Positions 60,150-64,000 of a stretch of 64,000 nucleotides of DNA are shown in pieces. Below the pieces are notes generated by a model. It worked only from the letters and a program-made list of their open reading frames with translations, made no database searches and had not been told where the DNA came from. Both the position numbers and the translations under genes were made by a program. Source of the DNA: Verrucomicrobiaceae bacterium UBA7681 (lineage in GTDB: Bacteria; Verrucomicrobiota; Verrucomicrobiia; Verrucomicrobiales; Verrucomicrobiaceae); assembly GCA_002482965.1 (NCBI GenBank), contig DLGZ01000073.1, positions 109,117 through 173,116 on the forward strand, in the 5' to 3' direction. Each line of letters begins with the position of its first letter. Position 1 is the stretch's first letter.

Positions 60150-62237
60150 TCACTTCGATGACGACGTTACCGGCACTGGCTCGGGTTGAGCACGCCAAGT
60201 GAGCAGACCTTTTTCATTCACAATGTAGAGGACGGGCACGGCTTTGCCTTTCGGACCATCGGGCAGGAGCCGGCCTTCGGCGTCAAAGTTGGCGATGCGT
60301 GCATCGGCGTAGCGGATCCAGCCCTGGAGTGCGCCGGATTCTGGATCATAGCGATAGACGTCGCGCCACTGCTTGGGCGTGGTGAGGCGCGGGCTGACGT
60401 AGGCGGGAGCGGTGGAACGTTCGAGAACATCTGGGAAGAGCACCTGGCTGAGCAGGGTGGTGTTCAGCCCACGCAACATGTAGCGCTCTCCCAAGGAGAG
60501 CTTTTCCGGTGGGGACATGGTGTCGATCTGCCCGGAGGCCTGCTCGACGAGGACACCCTGCATGATGAGGCGGTGGAGCTCGGCGCGGACATCGGCAACA
60601 GCGGTTGATTTGGGTGAAGCGGCTGCGAGTGCGTCGAGTTCACGCTGGGAGCCGAGGTAGAAGGGATGAAAGCCGGCGATTGCGTTGAGCACTTTGTCGA
60701 TGGTGGCACGCACGGTGAGATCGGACTTTTCAGCGACCTGTTTTTTCAAGGCAGCGCTGATGGCTTCGCCCAGTTTCGCACGCAGCCGGGCTGCCTCGTC
60801 TTTGCGTTGGTCGGCATTTTCGATGGCGGTGAAGGCATCGAGCAGGGGCTTGAACACGAGGTAGTGCTGCTGCAAACCGCTGCGTTCGGCGGGCGTGAGA
60901 ATTTGTTCGAGCAGCCGGCTGCGGAGATTGGTGTCCTTCATGCTGAAGGCGAGCAGGATCTTCACCCAGCGCGGGTCGGTGTCCGTGGCGGGAAGACCAA
61001 AATCAGGGTTGTGCGTTTGGTAGTGGATTTCAGACACGCGGCCTTTCTCATCGTAGAAGTGCATCTCGTTGGGCAGCATGTAAAAGCTGATGATGGCGGG
61101 AGTGCTGATGCTGGAGCCGTTGTCAGCAAAGATGCCGATGTCGATGCGATGGCTGCGGATGCCGGTGGCGGTGATCAGGGGCGGCTCCCAGCGGATGCGG
61201 AGGTGCATGACATCTCCGCCGGGTTTGGACTCGATGTGAACGAAGCGCGGATCTCCCTGCAGGACTGCGGCGCGCATTTGCAGGGGGGCTTTGACGAGGT
61301 TCACCGTTTTATCAAAGCTGATGAGCATGTCGTGCTCGGCTTCATTGCCACGCAGGATGCGGGCGATGGAGACGGGAGTGTCGGAGAGCTGCCAGGGATG
61401 GGAGCCGGACAGCTCAAAGAAATTTTTACCAGCCTCGATTTTGGATTCCTCGATGACACGCAGCAGCACGATCGGCGGAATTTTCGCCGGCGTCATTTCA
61501 TGGGCGATGCGTACCATTTTTTCCTCGTCGATCTGCGTGCTGTCGAAGACGGGCGGATGGGCTTTGCCGGTGAAGTAGTCCTCGGACGTCTGCACCGTCT
61601 TGTTTGAGCGGCGAAAAATAGACTGCAGCGTGGGCATGAGCAGGCGCTTTTCGATGAGCAGCTTCTGCGTGTCCGGGGGAAAGGCGGCCGTTGTGGAGAG
61701 CAGGGCCTGAAGGAAGGGCTGATCGGTGTAGGAGGAGCCCTGGGAAATGAGCAAACAGGGCGTGTTCAGCGGCAGGAGATCCCCATAGCCACCACCGACG
61801 CCGTTGGCACCGATGTCGTAGTCCTCGTGTTCAGGATAGATGAAGAGGTTGTTGGAGAGATACTGCTGGGCGAGGAAGCGGTTGCCACCGGGGTCCATCA
61901 TGTAGATCCGCGGCAGGCAGCCCATCTGCGTGGCAGCGGAGGCCATGGAGCAATTGCCCAGGGTGGGCTGGGAGCGGAGCTGTGTGGCGGCACCTTTTTC
62001 GGCACCTTTTTGGACCTGCAGCTGCGGATACTGAGCTGTGTTCAGCGGCGAATGCTGGCCGTCACGATTTTCATACGTGATGGCCTGGAGTCCAGCCGCC
62101 GTGCCTTGGGCAAACCAGTCATTGAGCAGCCCGGCGACTTTGTCCGTTCGCGTCGTGACGGGCTGCGCGAAAACACCCACAAGGCCAAGCGTAAGAAACG
62201 CTAGGAGGCGCAGGCAGGCCGTGGGTGGTGTCAGCAC
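60150..62237 (-). CDS. large secreted protein of unknown function
   Basis: A 695-residue protein started by GTG 62237, with a signal peptide (MLTPPTACLRLLAFLTLGLVGVFA). The N-terminal third has a Cys-protease-like look in TLGNCSMASAATQMGCLPR, but no full triad is assigned. The middle is beta-rich and the C-terminal half is helical (residues about 420-540). Similar large hypothetical proteins occur in Planctomycetes and Verrucomicrobia. It may be cotranscribed with the sensor kinase upstream on the same strand (56-bp gap). Confidence 0.6.
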   Translation of the reverse strand: MLTPPTACLRLLAFLTLGLVGVFAQPVTTRTDKVAGLLNDWFAQGTAAGLQAITYENRDGQHSPLNTAQYPQLQVQKGAEKGAATQLRSQPTLGNCSMASAATQMGCLPRIYMMDPGGNRFLAQQYLSNNLFIYPEHEDYDIGANGVGGGYGDLLPLNTPCLLISQGSSYTDQPFLQALLSTTAAFPPDTQKLLIEKRLLMPTLQSIFRRSNKTVQTSEDYFTGKAHPPVFDSTQIDEEKMVRIAHEMTPAKIPPIVLLRVIEESKIEAGKNFFELSGSHPWQLSDTPVSIARILRGNEAEHDMLISFDKTVNLVKAPLQMRAAVLQGDPRFVHIESKPGGDVMHLRIRWEPPLITATGIRSHRIDIGIFADNGSSISTPAIISFYMLPNEMHFYDEKGRVSEIHYQTHNPDFGLPATDTDPRWVKILLAFSMKDTNLRSRLLEQILTPAERSGLQQHYLVFKPLLDAFTAIENADQRKDEAARLRAKLGEAISAALKKQVAEKSDLTVRATIDKVLNAIAGFHPFYLGSQRELDALAAASPKSTAVADVRAELHRLIMQGVLVEQASGQIDTMSPPEKLSLGERYMLRGLNTTLLSQVLFPDVLERSTAPAYVSPRLTTPKQWRDVYRYDPESGALQGWIRYADARIANFDAEGRLLPDGPKGKAVPVLYIVNEKGLLTWRAQPEPVPVTSSSK

Positions 62238-62293
62238 GCCGCATTGTCACGGCAGCGCAGCAGTTCGCAAAAGGAATATGCTGCACAGAAGGC

Positions 62294-64000
62294 TTAACCT
62301 TCGGGCGAGGCCAGCGGGAAACGCAGCTTGATCTCGGTGCCTTGATCGGGATTACCCCGGACAAAGAGCTGGCCGCGCATTTGATCAGCGAACACCGCGA
62401 GAATTTTGAGTCCGAGGCCGCCGCCTTCACCGGGATGAAACTCAGCGGGAAGACCCACTCCATCATCACTGACGACGAGTTCACCGCTGCCGTGGGTGTA
62501 GCTCAGCAGGGCGGTGATCTGCCCCTGACGGCCATGCGGGAAGGCGTGCTCAAAGCAATTCGAGAGCGCCTCATTGAGCGTGAGCGCGAGCGGCATGAGC
62601 CACTCCTGCTCGATGGGGCCTTCCTGCACTTCCAGGTGGATCTTGATCTGGTCCGACTTCACCTCGTAACATTCACGCAGGTGCGCGACGAGATCGCGCG
62701 AGAAGTCGCTGAAGGTATCCCCCTTCCCCAGCGCGACCTGATACAAATGCTGATGCAGTGCGGCGATGGCACGCACGCGGTTCTGACTGGAGCGCAGGGC
62801 ATTGCGGGCATCCTGATCGCTCACGCCATTGATCTGCATGTTGAGCAGACTGGAGATGATCTGGAGATGGTTTTTGATGCGATGATGCGTTTCGGTGAGC
62901 AGAAGCTTCTCGCGCTCGAGATCGACGACCGGCCAGCGCTGGCTGGAAGGTGACACCACCTGGAAAGCCAGCGGGATGGCGGCTTTCAGCATCGCCAAAG
63001 GCAGTGGCGGTACCGCTGAGGTTTCGATCTCAGCGGTGAAATGGGAGATGAGTTCAAAACCACCCTCCGCAAGCATGCGGGCGGCGATTTTGGCTTCACC
63101 GCGTTTACCATTACCGCCGAAAAACGGACGCTGAATGATGCTCTGCGGATTTTCCGCCTGTTCGGCGAGATCTGCAAAGAAACCGGTGGCGTCCGATGGG
63201 CGGAAAAACTGGTGCAGCGGCCGCCCGATGGCCGCAGCAGCTTCGAGACTGAACAATTGCTGCGCATGCTCCGTCCAGGTGCGCACGCGGCCATTGGCAT
63301 CAGTGGTTAGGAGCACGGCGTTGGCCGGTGCTGAGGTGGTGGCAGGCGTGTGAGAAAAAAGTCCGGCAGGAATCACCTCTGCGGGTGCGAATGCGGCGGC
63401 GGATTCTGTGACCTCCTGCAGGTAATGAATGGTGCAATGAGTTTCACCCTGCGCATCTGGGACAGCAGAAAGGTGCAGGATGGCACGCGAGAAGGAACCG
63501 TCGATGCGTTTGATGCGAACGCCGAGAGCCTCGGCCTGGCGGCCGCTGCTTTGCAAAGCACGCAGGGCATCACGCCGTGCGGTGGCGCTGTCAGGATCGA
63601 GCCAGGCATCCAGCGGATAGCGCCGCAGCTCGGACTTGGCTTTGCCGAGCAGCTCTTCGGCATGCTGGTTGACTTCGAAGATGACCCCGGCCTTGTCCGT
63701 CATGACAATGGCGATGGGACTGCCCTGCATGAGCGTGCGGAGCTTGGCCTCCATGCTGCGGAGCTGCTCTTCATGACGGGTGTGCTCGGTGGCGTCCTGA
63801 ATGCTGACGAGGAGACCACCGCCAGGCAGTGCAATGGGGTTAAACTCCAGCTCTTTGAGCAGGCCATCCGCTGTGGCGAGAGACACTGTGCGCGTCAACT
63901 GACGCCGCCAGACGCTTTCACGCCAGGCCAGCACGACCTGCGCACGATGCTCCTCGGTGGGACAGCCATGCGCGAGCCAGCTTTCGACGGTTTGATCGGT
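62294..64000 (-). CDS. PAS-domain sensor histidine kinase (HisKA_2 type), N-terminus outside the window
   Basis: An open frame of at least 568 residues running off the right edge. Its visible part begins inside a PAS domain (SWLAHGCPTEEHRAQV...). Further PAS-like units follow (LMQGSPIAIVMTDKAGVIFEVNQHAEELLG and VLLTTDANGRVRTWTEHAQQLF). The HisKA_2 dimerisation/phosphoacceptor block is TETHHRIKNHLQIISSLLNMQ (read from ETHHRIKNHLQ), and the HATPase domain has NEALSNCFEHAFPHG, DDGVGLP and GGLGLKILAVFADQM. All catalytic blocks look intact. No signal or membrane helix is in the visible part, so a cytoplasmic sensor is likely. The GTG at 63934 is internal, not the start. The cognate regulator is not in the window. 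Confidence 0.88.
   Translation of the reverse strand, partial: TDQTVESWLAHGCPTEEHRAQVVLAWRESVWRRQLTRTVSLATADGLLKELEFNPIALPGGGLLVSIQDATEHTRHEEQLRSMEAKLRTLMQGSPIAIVMTDKAGVIFEVNQHAEELLGKAKSELRRYPLDAWLDPDSATARRDALRALQSSGRQAEALGVRIKRIDGSFSRAILHLSAVPDAQGETHCTIHYLQEVTESAAAFAPAEVIPAGLFSHTPATTSAPANAVLLTTDANGRVRTWTEHAQQLFSLEAAAAIGRPLHQFFRPSDATGFFADLAEQAENPQSIIQRPFFGGNGKRGEAKIAARMLAEGGFELISHFTAEIETSAVPPLPLAMLKAAIPLAFQVVSPSSQRWPVVDLEREKLLLTETHHRIKNHLQIISSLLNMQINGVSDQDARNALRSSQNRVRAIAALHQHLYQVALGKGDTFSDFSRDLVAHLRECYEVKSDQIKIHLEVQEGPIEQEWLMPLALTLNEALSNCFEHAFPHGRQGQITALLSYTHGSGELVVSDDGVGLPAEFHPGEGGGLGLKILAVFADQMRGQLFVRGNPDQGTEIKLRFPLASPEG

Noticed and set aside
1..64000. tRNA, rRNA or known riboswitch
   Set aside because: No cloverleaf-like pattern with conserved loop bases, no rRNA segment and no riboswitch core was recognised by eye; a covariance-model scan would be needed to exclude small ones.

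Overview
The window looks like a chromosomal segment of a Verrucomicrobia member, most likely near Prosthecobacter/Verrucomicrobium. This placement is inferred from gene content; no rRNA or tRNA was found to anchor it. The supporting features are a double-length UvrA, ThuA and TIM-barrel sugar-isomerase-like proteins, tandem NIPSNAP proteins, a very large PEP-CTERM protein with autotransporter-type beta-strand repeats, many secreted or Tat-exported proteins of unknown function, weak Shine-Dalgarno sites and mostly high-GC coding DNA. Two genes run off the edges: a C-terminal fragment at the left and a PAS/HisKA_2 sensor kinase at the right.

Layout. 0-8.4 kb: ThuA-like protein, acyl-CoA ligase and a tandem-fused uvrA. 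8.5-9.4 kb: a REP-associated tyrosine transposase between long inverted REP-type arms. 9.5-20.6 kb: TPR protein, YyaL/DUF255 protein, the membrane pair DUF2339/DUF3999, a LysR regulator and secreted proteins. 20.7-29 kb: thioredoxin, NIPSNAP, SGNH hydrolase, sugar isomerase-like protein, a secreted protein with a fascin-like beta-trefoil, and a serine hydrolase. 29-32.7 kb: orphan ParD antitoxin, an FRG-domain gene of AT-rich composition, and mutS. 32.7-41 kb: the giant PEP-CTERM protein, a Tat-exported metallophosphoesterase, a TerB-like protein and an esterase. 41-45.4 kb: a three-gene operon built around a receiver-like/pseudokinase/TM/SUMF1 fusion. 45.4-46.7 kb: pabB. 46.9-50.8 kb: an AT-rich two-gene cassette. 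51.5-55.9 kb: a four-gene operon of secreted proteins. 56-64 kb: 3D-domain protein, a YebC-family regulator, lipoproteins and the sensor kinase.

The most interesting locus is 46918-50782. One gene encodes a Ser/Thr protein kinase fused to a SAMHD1-type HD domain that keeps the metal-binding residues and several nucleotide-pocket residues. It is followed after 16 bp by a calcineurin-like phosphoesterase with a large unrecognised N-terminal region. The cassette is AT-rich against its neighbours. It is preceded by about 700 bp of mostly non-coding DNA containing a perfect 16-bp palindrome 37 bp from the kinase start, and its 3' end is tandemly duplicated. A nucleotide-depleting defence or stress module is a reasonable but untested hypothesis.

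Other points for follow-up are the receiver/pseudokinase/SUMF1 operon, the RAYT with covarying flanking hairpins, the FRG gene next to mutS, the tandem UvrA and the fascin-like exported protein. Most start codons were moved inward from the longest open frame to an ATG that gives a family-like N-terminus or a clean signal peptide. Domain names come from motif recognition only; no database search was run.
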